From: Streptomyces sp. NBC_00178
Lineage (GTDB): Bacteria; Actinomycetota; Actinomycetes; Streptomycetales; Streptomycetaceae
NCBI RefSeq assembly: GCF_036206005.1
Contig: NZ_CP108143.1
Span: 248,001 to 312,000, forward strand
Length of the DNA stretch: 64,000 bases
Direction: 5' to 3'
Part shown: positions 50,110-59,562 of the stretch, piece after piece
Position numbering within the stretch: position 1 is the first letter of the stretch
Layout of the letters: each line of letters opens with the position of its first letter
The notes under the pieces: generated by a model
Databases searched by the model: none
What the model was told of the DNA's origin: nothing
The model's input: the letters and a program-made list of their open reading frames with translations, nothing else
Position numbers and translations under genes: made by a program

Positions 50110-51012
50110 TCATCCCTTCTCGGCGAACACCCAGCGGTTGCCCTCCAGCGCGTCGTTCTGCTCGGGGAGCGGGCCGCGTCCGTGCCGGTGGGTGAACTCG
50201 AAGGGGGTGTGCACCGAGGTGAACCAGCCCTTGCCCGCGAGACTGCCTGCCGAGTCCGGTCGCGGTTCCGTGTCGAACAGGTCGAGGAGGTCGATGCCGA
50301 GCTGCTCCTTCGTCGCCACGTAGAGCGGGCTGTGCCGGTAGGAGAGCAGGTCCTTCTCGAGTTTGACCTCGTAGGCCAGGGAGCTGCCCCCCGCGCTCAG
50401 CCGGTGCACCGTGTCCACGAGGTGGGTCTCGGCGGCAGCCGGCAGGTAGAACAGCAGCCCCTCGGCCAGCCAGACACTCGGTGCGGCCGGGTCGAAGCCC
50501 GACTCGGTCAGTGCCGCGGCCCAGTCGGCCCGCAGATCCAGGGCGATCGCCACACGGGCCGCCTTCGGCCGGGCGGACGTGCCGTCCAGCACGTCACGCT
50601 TGAAGGCCAGGACGCCCGCCCTGTCGATCTCGTAGACCACACAGCCCGAGGGCAGGTCGAGCCGGTACGCCCGTGTGTCGAGTCCCGCGCCGAACAGCAC
50701 GACTTGGCGCATGCCCTTGCCGTGCACCGAACGCAGCACGAAGTCGTCCAGGACCCGCGTCCGAAGGCCGAAGTAGCGCGCGAAGCGCCCCCACAGCGGG
50801 TCCGCGTCGCCGTCCGGCACCTGCTGGATCCGGACGGGCCAGTTGGCGGAGGCGGGTGCGGCGCGCACGAAGTGCTCGGCGTGGACGTCCCGGGCCAGGC
50901 TGTCGTGGCGATGGGTCTCGATCGCCCGCGCCGCGGCCACCAGGAGTGCGGTCACACCCACTCCCCCGTCCACGCCCTCCACTCCGGTGCTCTGCTGTGC
51001 GGTCTCTGTCAT
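50110..51012 (-). CDS. class I SAM-dependent methyltransferase of the LCM/TIGR00027 type
   Basis: This is a 300-residue methyltransferase of the leucine-carboxyl-methyltransferase-like family common in actinobacteria: ARDVHAEHFVRAAP, QVVLFGAGLDTRAYRLDLP (SAM motif I), VYEIDRAGVLAFKRDVL and SVWLAEGLLFYLPAAAETHLVDTV. The family usually methylates oxygen of carboxylates or hydroxyls. AGGAG lies eight bases before the ATG. It is the last gene of an operon with MfnB-like, aldehyde and alcohol dehydrogenases, so its substrate may be a product of those enzymes. Confidence 0.9.
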   Translation of the reverse strand: MTETAQQSTGVEGVDGGVGVTALLVAAARAIETHRHDSLARDVHAEHFVRAAPASANWPVRIQQVPDGDADPLWGRFARYFGLRTRVLDDFVLRSVHGKGMRQVVLFGAGLDTRAYRLDLPSGCVVYEIDRAGVLAFKRDVLDGTSARPKAARVAIALDLRADWAAALTESGFDPAAPSVWLAEGLLFYLPAAAETHLVDTVHRLSAGGSSLAYEVKLEKDLLSYRHSPLYVATKEQLGIDLLDLFDTEPRPDSAGSLAGKGWFTSVHTPFEFTHRHGRGPLPEQNDALEGNRWVFAEKG

Positions 51013-51091
51013 GTGCGGGACTCCTCTGGGTGTGAGTGCGGACGGCGCGTGTGTGCTCCGCGGCGCAGGCGCCGCGGGCCGGGCACCGCGG

Positions 51092-52201
51092 TCATCGGCC
51101 GGTCCCCTCAGGAATGAGGACGGGTTTGACCACGCGGCCGGCGTCGCAGTCGCGTTCGGCCTCGTCGATGTCGGCGAGGGGATAGGTCCGGATCAGCTGG
51201 TCGAAGGGGAAGCGCCCCGCCTGCCACAGCGCGGTCAGGCGTGGAATCAGCAGGGCGGGTACCGCGTCCCCCTCGCAGATGTGGGAGATCCTCCGGCCGC
51301 GGTCCAATGTCCCCGGCTGCAGTGCGAGCGGGCTGTGGAGGCGCGCCACCAGACCGAGGCGGCCGGTGGGACGCAGGGCACGCAGAGCGTCGTTGATCAG
51401 TCGGGCGGAACCAGTGGTGTCCAGCGCGAACTGGGCTCCCCCATCGGTCAGACGGCGGATACGTTCGTCGAGGCCGGCCGAGGCGGAGTGCACGGGCACG
51501 GCGTGGAAGCGCTCGGCGAGGGCCAGCCGCTCCGGGTGCCGGTCGACGGCCACCACGACCGCGCCGGCGGCTGCGGCGGCCATCACCGCTGCCAGGCCCA
51601 CGGCTCCCGTGCCGAAGACGGCGACGGTGTCACCGGGACCGGCCGCGAAGGAGTTGAGGACCGCTCCCGCTCCGGTGAGGAAGCCGCAGCCGAGCGGTCC
51701 CAGCAGTTCGAGCGGCAGTGCGGGATCGACCCGCACAGCGTTGCGGGCACGGACCACCGCGTATTCCGCGAAGGAGGACTGTCCGAACCACCGCGGGGCC
51801 AGTGCGGCTCCGTCGAAGGCGGTGAACCGGGCGCCGTCCTCCTCGCGCCCCCCGAAGAGGTTCAGAGAGGCGAAGGAGTCGCAGTAGGCGGGAGCCGCCC
51901 GCACGCAGTTCCGGCAGCGCCCGCACGAGTCGAAGCTCAGCACGACGTGGTCCCCGGGACTCAGGCCGGTGTGCGGCCCTCCCACCTCCGTCACGACTCC
52001 GGCGCCCTCGTGACCGAGCACCGCGGGCAAGGGCGTGCGGCCGGCCGAGTGCCGGACCGCGAGGTCGGTCCGGCACATGCCGCAGCCCGCGATTCTGACC
52101 AGGACCTCCCCGTCGGCCGGCCCCTCGATGAGGTTCACCTCCTCCAAGGAGAACCGGCCTTCGTAGGTGCGGAGCACCGCGGCCTCGAAGGTGCGCGTCA
52201 C
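51092..52201 (-). CDS. zinc-dependent alcohol dehydrogenase (aryl/benzyl-alcohol type)
   Basis: This is a 369-residue MDR-type enzyme. Catalytic zinc ligands are in GCGMCRTD and GHEGAGVV; the structural zinc loop is CGRCRNCVRAAPAYC. The NAD site is VAVFGTGAVGLAAVMAA. The pattern (LGCGFLTGAGAVLN) matches aryl-alcohol dehydrogenases, which interconvert aromatic alcohols and aldehydes. The GTG overlaps the aldehyde dehydrogenase stop (ATGTGA). A furfuryl-type alcohol is a plausible substrate given the MfnB neighbour. Confidence 0.93.
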   Translation of the reverse strand: MTRTFEAAVLRTYEGRFSLEEVNLIEGPADGEVLVRIAGCGMCRTDLAVRHSAGRTPLPAVLGHEGAGVVTEVGGPHTGLSPGDHVVLSFDSCGRCRNCVRAAPAYCDSFASLNLFGGREEDGARFTAFDGAALAPRWFGQSSFAEYAVVRARNAVRVDPALPLELLGPLGCGFLTGAGAVLNSFAAGPGDTVAVFGTGAVGLAAVMAAAAAGAVVVAVDRHPERLALAERFHAVPVHSASAGLDERIRRLTDGGAQFALDTTGSARLINDALRALRPTGRLGLVARLHSPLALQPGTLDRGRRISHICEGDAVPALLIPRLTALWQAGRFPFDQLIRTYPLADIDEAERDCDAGRVVKPVLIPEGTGR

Positions 52202-53601
52202 ATGTCCTCCGGGCGGTGCATGACGAACGGCCTGAGGTTCCCGTAGAGCCCCCACGGCCCGCCCGCGACGCCGACCCCGCTCTCCTTGATGCCCGCGAAG
52301 GGCTGGGCGAGGGAGAGTTCCGCGTGATGGTTGATCCAGGCGGTGCCGCACTCCAGCCGCCCCGCGACGGCCTCGGCACGGTCGAGGTCGGTTCCCCAAA
52401 CCGAGCCGCCCAGTCCGAATCCGGTGTCGTTGGCGGCCTCCACCGCCTCGTCGATGTTCCTGTAGGGCAACACGGGCAGGACGGGGCCGAACTGTTCCTC
52501 CGTCACCACCGCGCTCCGGGTGGGCACGTCGGCCAGGACGGTGGGAGCGAAGAAGTAGCCCGGCCGGTCGATCCGGTGGCCGCCCGTCACGGCCCGCGCG
52601 CCGTCGGCGACGGCCTGCGCCGTGTACTTCTCCACGCGGGCGAGTTGGGGGGCGTTGTTGACGGGACCGAGCTCCGAGCCGGGATCGAGTCCGGCTCCGA
52701 CGACCGCGGACTTCGCGCGTTGCGCGAGGGCCTCGACCACCTCGGAGTAGAGCCGGACCGGGGCGTAGACGCGCTTGACGGCCATGCAGACCTGTCCGCA
52801 GTTGCGGAAGGCCGCCCAGAACAGCCGGTCGGCGATACGGTCCACCTCCACGTCGTCGAGCAGGACCGCGGCGTCGTTGCCACCGAGTTCCAGGGTGACG
52901 CGGGCGAGTGTGGCGGCCGCTCCCCCGGCGACCGCCCGTCCCGTGGGGATGGAGCCCGTGAAGGTCACGTGCCGGATCCCGGGGTGGGACGCGAGGCGCG
53001 CGCCCAGGGCCTCGCCGCCCGTGACGATCGTCAGTACGTGCTCGGGGAGCGCGGTGGACACGATGGACCCGAGCAGCCGTGTGGCGAGGGGTGTGAAGGG
53101 TGAGGGTTTGAGCACCATCGTGTTGCCGGCGGCAAGGGCGGGGGCGAACTTCGCCGAGGCGAGCTGGAGCGGGAAGTTCCACGGGGTGATCGCTGCGACG
53201 GGTCCGAGGGGCCGCCACCGGAGTTCGCTGCGTACCGGCCGTCCGTCCGAGATGGCCTCGCGGCCGGGCCGCAGCTCGGCGAAGTAGCGCAGGCGGGCCG
53301 CGGTGCGGCCCACTTCGGCGTAGGACTCGCGCAGTGGCTTTCCCTGCTCGCGGGTGAGCAGGGGCGCGAGGTCCGGTGCGGCGGCTTCGACCGCACCGGC
53401 CGCCGCCAGCAGGGCGTGTCTCCGGGCGGACGGGTCGGCACGCCAGCGGTGCCAGGCGGTGTGGGCCCGGTCGACGACTGTGTCCAGCTCGTCCGGGTGC
53501 TGGTCGGGTGCCTCGTCGAAGGCCTCGCCCGTCGCCGGGTCGAGGACCGGGATGCTGCGGCCTCGGGTGGCGGGCTGGCGGACCGAGCGGGTCGTCGGCA
53601 T
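52198..53601 (-). CDS. aldehyde dehydrogenase family protein
   Basis: This is a 467-residue NAD(P)-dependent aldehyde dehydrogenase with AITPWNFPLQLASAKFAPALAAGNTMVLKPS, catalytic E238 in LELGGNDAAVL and nucleophile C272 in RNCGQVCMAVKR. The ending GIKESGVGVAGGPWGLYGNL is typical. It begins nine bases after the MfnB-like gene and overlaps the alcohol dehydrogenase, so all are one unit. It should oxidise an aldehyde to a carboxylate. Confidence 0.93.
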   Translation of the reverse strand: MPTTRSVRQPATRGRSIPVLDPATGEAFDEAPDQHPDELDTVVDRAHTAWHRWRADPSARRHALLAAAGAVEAAAPDLAPLLTREQGKPLRESYAEVGRTAARLRYFAELRPGREAISDGRPVRSELRWRPLGPVAAITPWNFPLQLASAKFAPALAAGNTMVLKPSPFTPLATRLLGSIVSTALPEHVLTIVTGGEALGARLASHPGIRHVTFTGSIPTGRAVAGGAAATLARVTLELGGNDAAVLLDDVEVDRIADRLFWAAFRNCGQVCMAVKRVYAPVRLYSEVVEALAQRAKSAVVGAGLDPGSELGPVNNAPQLARVEKYTAQAVADGARAVTGGHRIDRPGYFFAPTVLADVPTRSAVVTEEQFGPVLPVLPYRNIDEAVEAANDTGFGLGGSVWGTDLDRAEAVAGRLECGTAWINHHAELSLAQPFAGIKESGVGVAGGPWGLYGNLRPFVMHRPEDM

Positions 53602-53610
53602 ACGGGGGCG

Positions 53611-54357
53611 TCAGCTCGCGGCCGCTGCGTGTTCACGGGCGTGCCGGTCCATCTCGGCCCGGAACGCGGCCACCAACTGGGGCTGGATCCTTCCGGTGTT
53701 CCGGTCGCCCCCCTGGCAGACCGCGCCGCGCACGCCGACGATGTCCGTGCCGATCCGGGTCAGCTCCGCGAGGTCGGCCGCCTTGATGCTGCCGGCGAGG
53801 GCGGCGAGGAGGCCGCTGTCGTGGGCGGCCCGGACGAACTCGGCGCAGGCGTCGGGCGGGACGTGGTCGAAGAGCCGTGTGCCGTCCTTGATCGCCGTGT
53901 CGAGCATCGCCGCGTCCGAACCGGAGCGGCGGGCGATGTCGGGGATCGCGAGCGGGTTGACGCAGCCGATGCGGTGGGCGTCGGCATAGCCCGAGGCGAC
54001 GACGAAGGCGTCGGGCCGGTAGTCCTTCACCGCACGGACGACACCTCTCATGACGTCGACCGCCTGGTCGGGCGTCGTGCATCCGTAGAGGCCCACCTTG
54101 ATGTACGTGGCGCCGGAGACCGCGGCGCCGAGCGCCGCCTGGGCGACCGTCCCGGGCTTGTAGGGGACGTCGCCCACCGTGGCCGAGACCGGCTTGTCCG
54201 CGGGGACCGCGGCGCGGATCTCCTTGATGACCCAGGGGAAGTTCGCACCGAGCGAGCCTTCGTCGGGTTTCTTGACGTCGACGATGTCGAGGTGTTCCGC
54301 CGCGCGGGCGCATTCGAGGGCTTCGTCGACACCGTCGGGAGAGATGAGGAGCAACAA
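53611..54357 (-). CDS. mfnB: (5-formylfuran-3-yl)methyl phosphate synthase-like protein (MfnB)
   Basis: This is a TIM-barrel enzyme of about 248 residues, first known from methanogens, that condenses two glyceraldehyde-3-phosphates to a furan aldehyde phosphate in methanofuran synthesis. The match to the archaeal family is strong: [38 protein letters not shown] with the Schiff-base Lys, [43 protein letters not shown] and [22 protein letters not shown] chose the TTG giving MLLLISPDG with GGAAGG seven bases upstream; an in-frame GTG five codons earlier has no such site. It is the first gene of the operon and presumably makes the furan aldehyde that the following dehydrogenases use. Confidence 0.9.
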   Translation of the reverse strand: MLLLISPDGVDEALECARAAEHLDIVDVKKPDEGSLGANFPWVIKEIRAAVPADKPVSATVGDVPYKPGTVAQAALGAAVSGATYIKVGLYGCTTPDQAVDVMRGVVRAVKDYRPDAFVVASGYADAHRIGCVNPLAIPDIARRSGSDAAMLDTAIKDGTRLFDHVPPDACAEFVRAAHDSGLLAALAGSIKAADLAELTRIGTDIVGVRGAVCQGGDRNTGRIQPQLVAAFRAEMDRHAREHAAAAS

Positions 54358-54929
54358 CGTGTTTCCTTCCACCGGATGGGCCTGCCGGGAGACAGGTGTG
54401 CGGAGTCGTCGGGATCACGTGCGGTCCACTCATCATCACCGCGGCCCGTGGTCGCGGGCAGGGCGCGCGGAGTACCGAACGGATCACTGCCGCCGTGTGT
54501 CCGCGCCCCTGCAGGCGCGCCGTCCACGCCGGTCGGGAACAAGCCGCTGTGGCCTGCCGACACACGGACCCCGGTGCGGGTGTGAACACTCATGCCACCA
54601 CCGGCTGGTGGTTGACTCCCGTGAGTGCGCCGCGGCGGGGAGCCACCTGCCCGGGGCTCACACGTGCACGTCTCGAGGCGCGGCACGCCGGTGCCGTGGC
54701 GGCCCGGTGCGGGCGGTGGCGCCCAGGCGCACTCGGGTGGCCGAGCCACGTGTACGACGGGGGGAGGGCGAAACAGCCCGCGGCCGGCCCGGATGACGGA
54801 CCGGCGCGAGGTCGTGGGCACTGGGTACGCGGCGACCGGCTCCCGCCACTCATCCGGTGATGCCCGCAGCCCTCACCACGGTCCGGGTGACGGTGGTGAC
54901 GTGGTTGTGCCAGGCCTGCACCCGCAGGG
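54358..54929. other. intergenic region upstream of mfnB
   Basis: About 570 bases with no gene I can support. Several short open frames on both strands have Arg/Pro/Gly-rich shadow composition. The promoter of the mfnB operon must lie at the left end, but no clear hexamers or operator were recognised. Confidence 0.4.
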
Positions 54930-55355
54930 TCAGGTAGCGCGCCGGCTTCGGGGCCCAGGGCGGTCGGCACGCGCCGTGCGGTAGCTGTACACCAGCAGGG
55001 CCACGAGGATGAGGCTCGAGAGGATCAGCCCGGCGCCGGTGGGCCAGCCGCCGAAGGGCAGACCGGGCATCAGGCCCCAGACCAGCCCCGCTGCCAGCAG
55101 AACCGCCGCCGTGAGGGACGACCCCGCGATCCGGACCGGCGACGCCACACTCTCCCTGGCCGCACGCATGGCGCGGTCGCGCACCGGGTCGACGTAGCGG
55201 GCCACGGAGGGGAACTGGTCGGCGAGGACCAGCAGGCCCGCAAGGATCAGCAGCAGTCCCGGGCCGGGCAGGACGAGCAGCGCGACACCCAGGATCAGCA
55301 GGGCGGCGCCCGCCACGAGCGCGGCGCCCCGGCGCAGGGGGTTCCGACTCGGCAC
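54930..55355 (-). CDS. PGPGW-type small membrane protein
   Basis: This is a 141-residue membrane protein. After a short basic N terminus come two helices around the motif LLVLPGPGLLLILAGLLVLA, then a cytosolic stretch (DQFPSVARYVDPVRDRAMRAARE) and two more helices (about 72-95 and 100-125). The GTG start has GGAGG eight bases upstream. The family is of unknown function. Confidence 0.8.
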   Translation of the reverse strand: MPSRNPLRRGAALVAGAALLILGVALLVLPGPGLLLILAGLLVLADQFPSVARYVDPVRDRAMRAARESVASPVRIAGSSLTAAVLLAAGLVWGLMPGLPFGGWPTGAGLILSSLILVALLVYSYRTARADRPGPRSRRAT

Positions 55356-55760
55356 CTCACATCCCTCCTGGTCGCGCCGGACGACTCCAGGGACGGCTCC
55401 GGCTCTCACTCCGCCGGCCGGTGGGATCGCTCCCGCCCGCCACGGCACCCCTCCATGCTGCGGCTGGACCGGTCCGCGCGCAATCGACGCGGAGGGTGGT
55501 CGCGCGGACACGCCGAAGGCGTCCTCCCGCGGCGGTGGCGACAGGCCGGCGTCACACGGCCTGCCGGGCGGACAGGAAGCGGCCACGGCGGGCAAGGTGT
55601 CCGCGGCTCGGCTGTGCGCGACGGGCGGGGCGGCCGGTGGTGTGTTGCAGGGCTGTCCGAGGCATGCCGTGCTGACCTGCGACCGAGGACAGGGCTGGTG
55701 TCCGGTCGATGATCATCGCTCGGTAGGCTCGCCCCGCAACACGACGCGAAGGAGAACGCG
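55356..55760. other. divergent intergenic region before the FAD oxidoreductase
   Basis: About 400 bases with no gene. CGATGATCATCG near 55707 is a short perfect palindrome and TAGGCT at about 55723 a -10 candidate for the rightward gene. Confidence 0.4.
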
Positions 55761-57134
55761 GTGGCGCGGGTTGCGGTGATCGGTGGGGGCGTCAGCGGGC
55801 TGGGGTCGGCGCTCATGCTCGGCCGGCGGGGACATGCGGTCACGGTGTTCGAGCAGGACCCCCGCGAGGCGGGGGAGGATCTGGACCAGGACTTCATCGA
55901 CTGGCGCCGACCGCGCGTCGCGCAGGCCGTCCAGCCCCACTCACTCCTCGCGCCGGTGCGCACGGTGCTGCTCGCCGAGGCCCCCGACGTCCACGCGGAC
56001 ATGCTGGCGCGCGGCGCCCGGGAGTACCACGAGTTCGACTGGTTCGACGCCCGTCCGCAGCACCGCCCCGGCGACGAGGACCTGGTGACCCTGCGCAGCC
56101 GTCGCATCGTGCTGGAGACCGCCCTGAGCGCCGCCGTGCGGCGGGAACGCACCGTCGAGGTGCGGCGAGGCATGCGCGTGCACGGTCTCACCCTGGCGGA
56201 AGGCGGCCCGGCCCGGGCCACCGGCCTCCGCGTGGGCGCCGAAACCCACCCGGCGGACCTCGTCGTCGACACGTCCGGCCGCCGCTCGCCCGTACCCGCC
56301 TGGCTGGTCGCGGCCGGCTGCCGGCCTCCCGCGGTCGACAGCCACCGCTCCGGGATCGCGTACGTGTGCCGCTGGTACCGGCTGCGTCCCACGGGCCCGC
56401 TCGGCCCGGGGCGGGTGAAGACCGGCTCCGCCGCGGCGTTCGCGCTCGCGGGCGTCTTCCCGTCCGACAACGGCACCTTCGCGGTGAGCCTGGTGCTGTC
56501 CACCGGGGACCCGACCCGCGGCGCGCTCACCGACCCCGCCGTGTTCGAGGCCGTGGCCCGCCGCTTCCCCGCCACCGCCGCCTGGCTCGGCCTGGCCCCC
56601 GAACCGATGTCGGGCGTCCTGGCCATGGCCGGCCTGGACAACCGCTGGACAGCTCTCCACGACGAGGACGGGCCGGTGGTCACCGGTCTGGTCAACGCCG
56701 GCGACAGCCTCATCCACACCAATCCGACCTTCGGTCACGGCGTCGCCCTCGGCCTGCGCGCCGCCCGGTACCTCGCCACCCACGTCGAGCGCATCGCGGC
56801 AGACCCGGCCTGCTACCACGCCTGGACGGCCCGGGCCCTCCGTCCCTGGTTCGACGCGCAGGTGACGGCCGACCGCACCAACGGGCAACGCCTCGCCGAA
56901 AGCACGTCGCCCTCCGACCGGCGAGCCGCGGCGCTGGCCCACTGCGCCTTCGACGACCCCGTCGTGATGCGCGCACGGGCCCAGGTGCGCCATCTCGTGC
57001 GCACGCCCCAGGACGCCTACGGCACCGACGAGGTGGACCGTCACCTCACCGCCTGGCTGGCCGCCCGCCCCGGCTTCGTACCGCGCCACGACGGACCGAC
57101 CCGGGAGCAGTGGGATGCGCTCGTCCCGGGATGA
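55761..57134 (+). CDS. FAD-dependent monooxygenase/oxidoreductase
   Basis: This is a 457-residue flavoprotein. It has the N-terminal dinucleotide motif VIGGGVSGLGSALMLGRRGHAVTVFEQ, the ADLVVDTSGRRSPVPAWL segment and the second FAD contact VTGLVNAGDSLIHTNPTFGHGVALGLRAARYLA (GD motif), as in group A hydroxylases and geranylgeranyl-reductase-like proteins. The GTG follows AAGGAG. The substrate is unknown. An ECF41 sigma factor lies close by, whose targets are often oxidoreductases. Confidence 0.9.
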   Translation: MARVAVIGGGVSGLGSALMLGRRGHAVTVFEQDPREAGEDLDQDFIDWRRPRVAQAVQPHSLLAPVRTVLLAEAPDVHADMLARGAREYHEFDWFDARPQHRPGDEDLVTLRSRRIVLETALSAAVRRERTVEVRRGMRVHGLTLAEGGPARATGLRVGAETHPADLVVDTSGRRSPVPAWLVAAGCRPPAVDSHRSGIAYVCRWYRLRPTGPLGPGRVKTGSAAAFALAGVFPSDNGTFAVSLVLSTGDPTRGALTDPAVFEAVARRFPATAAWLGLAPEPMSGVLAMAGLDNRWTALHDEDGPVVTGLVNAGDSLIHTNPTFGHGVALGLRAARYLATHVERIAADPACYHAWTARALRPWFDAQVTADRTNGQRLAESTSPSDRRAAALAHCAFDDPVVMRARAQVRHLVRTPQDAYGTDEVDRHLTAWLAARPGFVPRHDGPTREQWDALVPG

Positions 57135-57144
57135 CGGGACGAGC
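57119..57144. terminator. terminator overlapping the FAD gene stop codon
   Basis: A perfect 10-bp inverted repeat (GCTCGTCCCG / CGGGACGAGC) has a 6-nt loop that contains the TGA stop. It lies between convergent genes. Confidence 0.7.
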
Positions 57145-57162
57145 GCCCGCCGGGCATCCGCC

Positions 57163-57537
57163 TCAGCGCCGGGCGAGTGCCAGCACACTCAGGCCGAACA
57201 TCAGGACTCCCAGCGGGAGATGCACCGCCGGGACGTGCGCGATGCCGAGCACGACCTGGACCGAGGCGAGCACCAGGAAGCCGCACGCGTACAGGACCGG
57301 TCCGACCGGTCCGCCGCCCGGCTTCCACGCCAGGCTCGCCGCCAGAACGTACAGCATCGACGCTCCGTACATCACGCGGGCGCCGACGCTGTGCAGCAGT
57401 TCCCCGTACGACGTGGTGAGCAGCAGCCCGGCGGACACCGCCTGGAGGAAGATGGTCAGGGTCTGCAGGGCGATCGCCGTCCGCACCAGCGATGTAGTGC
57501 GCCGTTCCGTCACGCTCGCCGTCATCTGCGTGGCCAT
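57163..57537 (-). CDS. four-helix membrane protein of unknown function
   Basis: This is a 124-residue protein with four predicted helices (about 17-42, 50-68, 78-97 and 102-121), beginning MATQMTASVTERRTTSLVRTA. It resembles small DoxX/DUF-type actinobacterial membrane proteins, without a firm family. It is divergent from the ECF41 sigma gene with a 100-base gap, and may be its target or partner. Confidence 0.75.
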   Translation of the reverse strand: MATQMTASVTERRTTSLVRTAIALQTLTIFLQAVSAGLLLTTSYGELLHSVGARVMYGASMLYVLAASLAWKPGGGPVGPVLYACGFLVLASVQVVLGIAHVPAVHLPLGVLMFGLSVLALARR

Positions 57538-57638
57538 GTCGTGGTCTCCTTCCCGCCCTCGGGCGGCAGATCGGTAGGGTCTCTCGACAACCCGACGACG
57601 CGGGCCCGCGAAAGGTAAGGCGAAGGAGCGGCGACAGC

Positions 57639-58556
57639 ATGGGGACTGCCGGGGCCGAAGCGGACGAGATCGCCGGTGAGCGGCGTCAACTGATCAACGT
57701 CGCCTACCGGTTGCTCGGATCCGTCACCGAGGCCGAGGACGCGGTGCAGGACGCCTTCGCGCGCTGGTACGCGCTGTCACGGGGCAGGCGGCAGGAGATC
57801 CGGTCCCCCGGTGCCTGGCTGACGACGGTGACCAGCCGCATCTGCCTGGATGTGCTCGGCTCCGCACGGGCACGGCGTGAGCGCTACGCCGTTATGTGGC
57901 TGCCCGAGCCGCTGCCCGACCGGACCGGGGAGCGCCGCGACGGCGCGGGCCCCGCAGGACACGCGGATCCCGCCGACCAGATCGTCCTGGACGACTCGGT
58001 GACGACGGCCTTCCTCGTCGTCCTCGAATCGATGACGCCCGCCGAGCGGGTGGCCTTCGTCCTGCATGACGTCTTCAGGTATCCGTATCTCGAGATTGCG
58101 CCCGTTCTCGGCCGGACGCCCACGGCGTGCAAGCAACTGGCGGCCTCCGCCCGCAAGCGGGTGCCCGCCCCACGCGGGCAGGGGGAGGTGAACGGCCGGG
58201 CCGGGGTGGTGAGAAGCGTCAAGCAGGCGTGGGAGGCCCAGGACATCGCGGCCCTCGTGGGCATCCTCGATCCGGCCGCCGTCATGACCGCCGACGGCGG
58301 CGGCGCGGTCGGTGCCGCCCTGCACCCGGTCGTGGGCGGCGCCCGCATCGCCCAGTACATGGCAGCCATGGCCGACAGGGCCCCCGGGCTCGAACTCCTG
58401 GAGCGGTCGGTGAACGGCGCGCCCGGGCTGGTGGCCCTGCACGCCGGGGTCGTCATGACCGTCGCCTCGATCGACGTGGCCGACGACCGCGTCGCCCGCA
58501 TCTGGGCGGTCCGCAACCCGGAGAAGCTACGGCTGTGGTCGGCGGCCGGCCGATGA
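57639..58556 (+). CDS. ECF41-type RNA polymerase sigma factor with SnoaL-like C-terminal domain
   Basis: This is a 305-residue extracytoplasmic-function sigma factor. Region 2 reads LINVAYRLLGSVTEAEDAVQDAFARWY, region 4 is VVLESMTPAERVAFVLHDVFRYPYLEIAPVLGRTPTACKQLAASARKRV. The extra C-terminal domain (about 190-300) is the SnoaL/NTF2-like fold of ECF41 (SigJ) proteins, which acts as a built-in regulator in place of an anti-sigma. The conserved linker DGGG is present in MTADGGGAVGAAL. AAGGAG precedes the ATG. Confidence 0.93.
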   Translation: MGTAGAEADEIAGERRQLINVAYRLLGSVTEAEDAVQDAFARWYALSRGRRQEIRSPGAWLTTVTSRICLDVLGSARARRERYAVMWLPEPLPDRTGERRDGAGPAGHADPADQIVLDDSVTTAFLVVLESMTPAERVAFVLHDVFRYPYLEIAPVLGRTPTACKQLAASARKRVPAPRGQGEVNGRAGVVRSVKQAWEAQDIAALVGILDPAAVMTADGGGAVGAALHPVVGGARIAQYMAAMADRAPGLELLERSVNGAPGLVALHAGVVMTVASIDVADDRVARIWAVRNPEKLRLWSAAGR

Positions 58557-58818
58557 CGGCGTCTCAGGCCCACGGCGGGGTGTGCCGCCCCTGAGACATG
58601 TACGGGTCGGACGGCGGGCGTCCGGGCGGAGGCACATGGCCGGGCGGCGGATACGCGGGGCCGGGCGTTTCCGGCCCCGCGGGCATCCGGAGGTGTGTCG
58701 TCGAGCCCCGGGGAACACTCCTCCCGTACCGCGCGGGAGGCGGTGTCTCCACACCGCCATCTCACGTGTCCCCGGCGCGACTTGCCGGTCGGGGCGGCCG
58801 TCACGCACAGTACGCCGT

Positions 58819-59562
58819 ATGACGAATCCCGCAGAACTGCTCCGCTCGCTCGCCCGCACCAGGGCCTCGCTCGACGGCGAGGAGGTCACGTACTGGTGGT
58901 CGGGAGATGTCTACTCCTGGGCGCCCGACGAGCCCTACCAGCGCGTCTTCGGGTTCGAGGGCCTCAACGTCGCACGGCTCGTCCAGGACGGCACCGGCCC
59001 GGACACGTATCAACTGCTGACCCGCGAGGCCGCTTTCTATCTGGATCCCGTCACGCGTGAGATCCTGGAGACCTGGCAGGACCTGCCGGTCGTGCACGTC
59101 TGGAACGATCCGGCGAACCAGAAGTGGCGGCCCTTCCCGGTCCCGACGACCGATCTCGGCGACCAGGTGTGTTTCAGTCTGGAGATCCCGCTCTCCTACC
59201 CCTCGCCGCTGCCGGTGGCCGACTACCCCGTCCACTCGGCGGGTGACACGTACAAGGCCCTGGAGCTGTTCCAGTTCTTCGCCGACCGCGCCGACCTGGC
59301 GGGCCCGGCGCCGAGTGTCCCGGCGGCCATGTCGTGGACGCGGATGTCTCCGTGGCTGCCGTGGATGGCCCGTGGGCAGCGGCCCGGCGGTCTCACCTAT
59401 CACTGCCGGGGCCGGAAGCTGGGTTCGTACGCGGAGGTCCCCGAGCGCACGCGCGCCTACGTCGCGGACCGCAACCCGGAGTTCGCCCACGCACCCGAGA
59501 AGTGGACCGAGCCCAACGAGACCAGCTGGACGTACTTCCGGAAGCTCAACCCGCCCGCCTGA
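58819..59562 (+). CDS. DUF1838 family protein
   Basis: This is a 247-residue protein that looks like the DUF1838 family, with features such as EVTYWWSGDVYSWAPDEPYQRVFGFEGLNVARLV, LDPVTREILETWQDLPVVHVWNDPANQKW and a Trp-rich end (SWTRMSPWLPWMARGQRPGGLTYHCRGRKL). The family is of unknown function and often linked to oxidoreductase pathways. The ATG follows a TACGCCGT segment with no strong ribosome site, so a leaderless message is possible. Confidence 0.82.
   Translation: MTNPAELLRSLARTRASLDGEEVTYWWSGDVYSWAPDEPYQRVFGFEGLNVARLVQDGTGPDTYQLLTREAAFYLDPVTREILETWQDLPVVHVWNDPANQKWRPFPVPTTDLGDQVCFSLEIPLSYPSPLPVADYPVHSAGDTYKALELFQFFADRADLAGPAPSVPAAMSWTRMSPWLPWMARGQRPGGLTYHCRGRKLGSYAEVPERTRAYVADRNPEFAHAPEKWTEPNETSWTYFRKLNPPA

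Noticed and set aside
51092..53218. A 708-codon reverse frame as one fusion protein
   Set aside because: The upstream half is a shadow of the aldehyde dehydrogenase; the alcohol dehydrogenase starts at the GTG at 52201.
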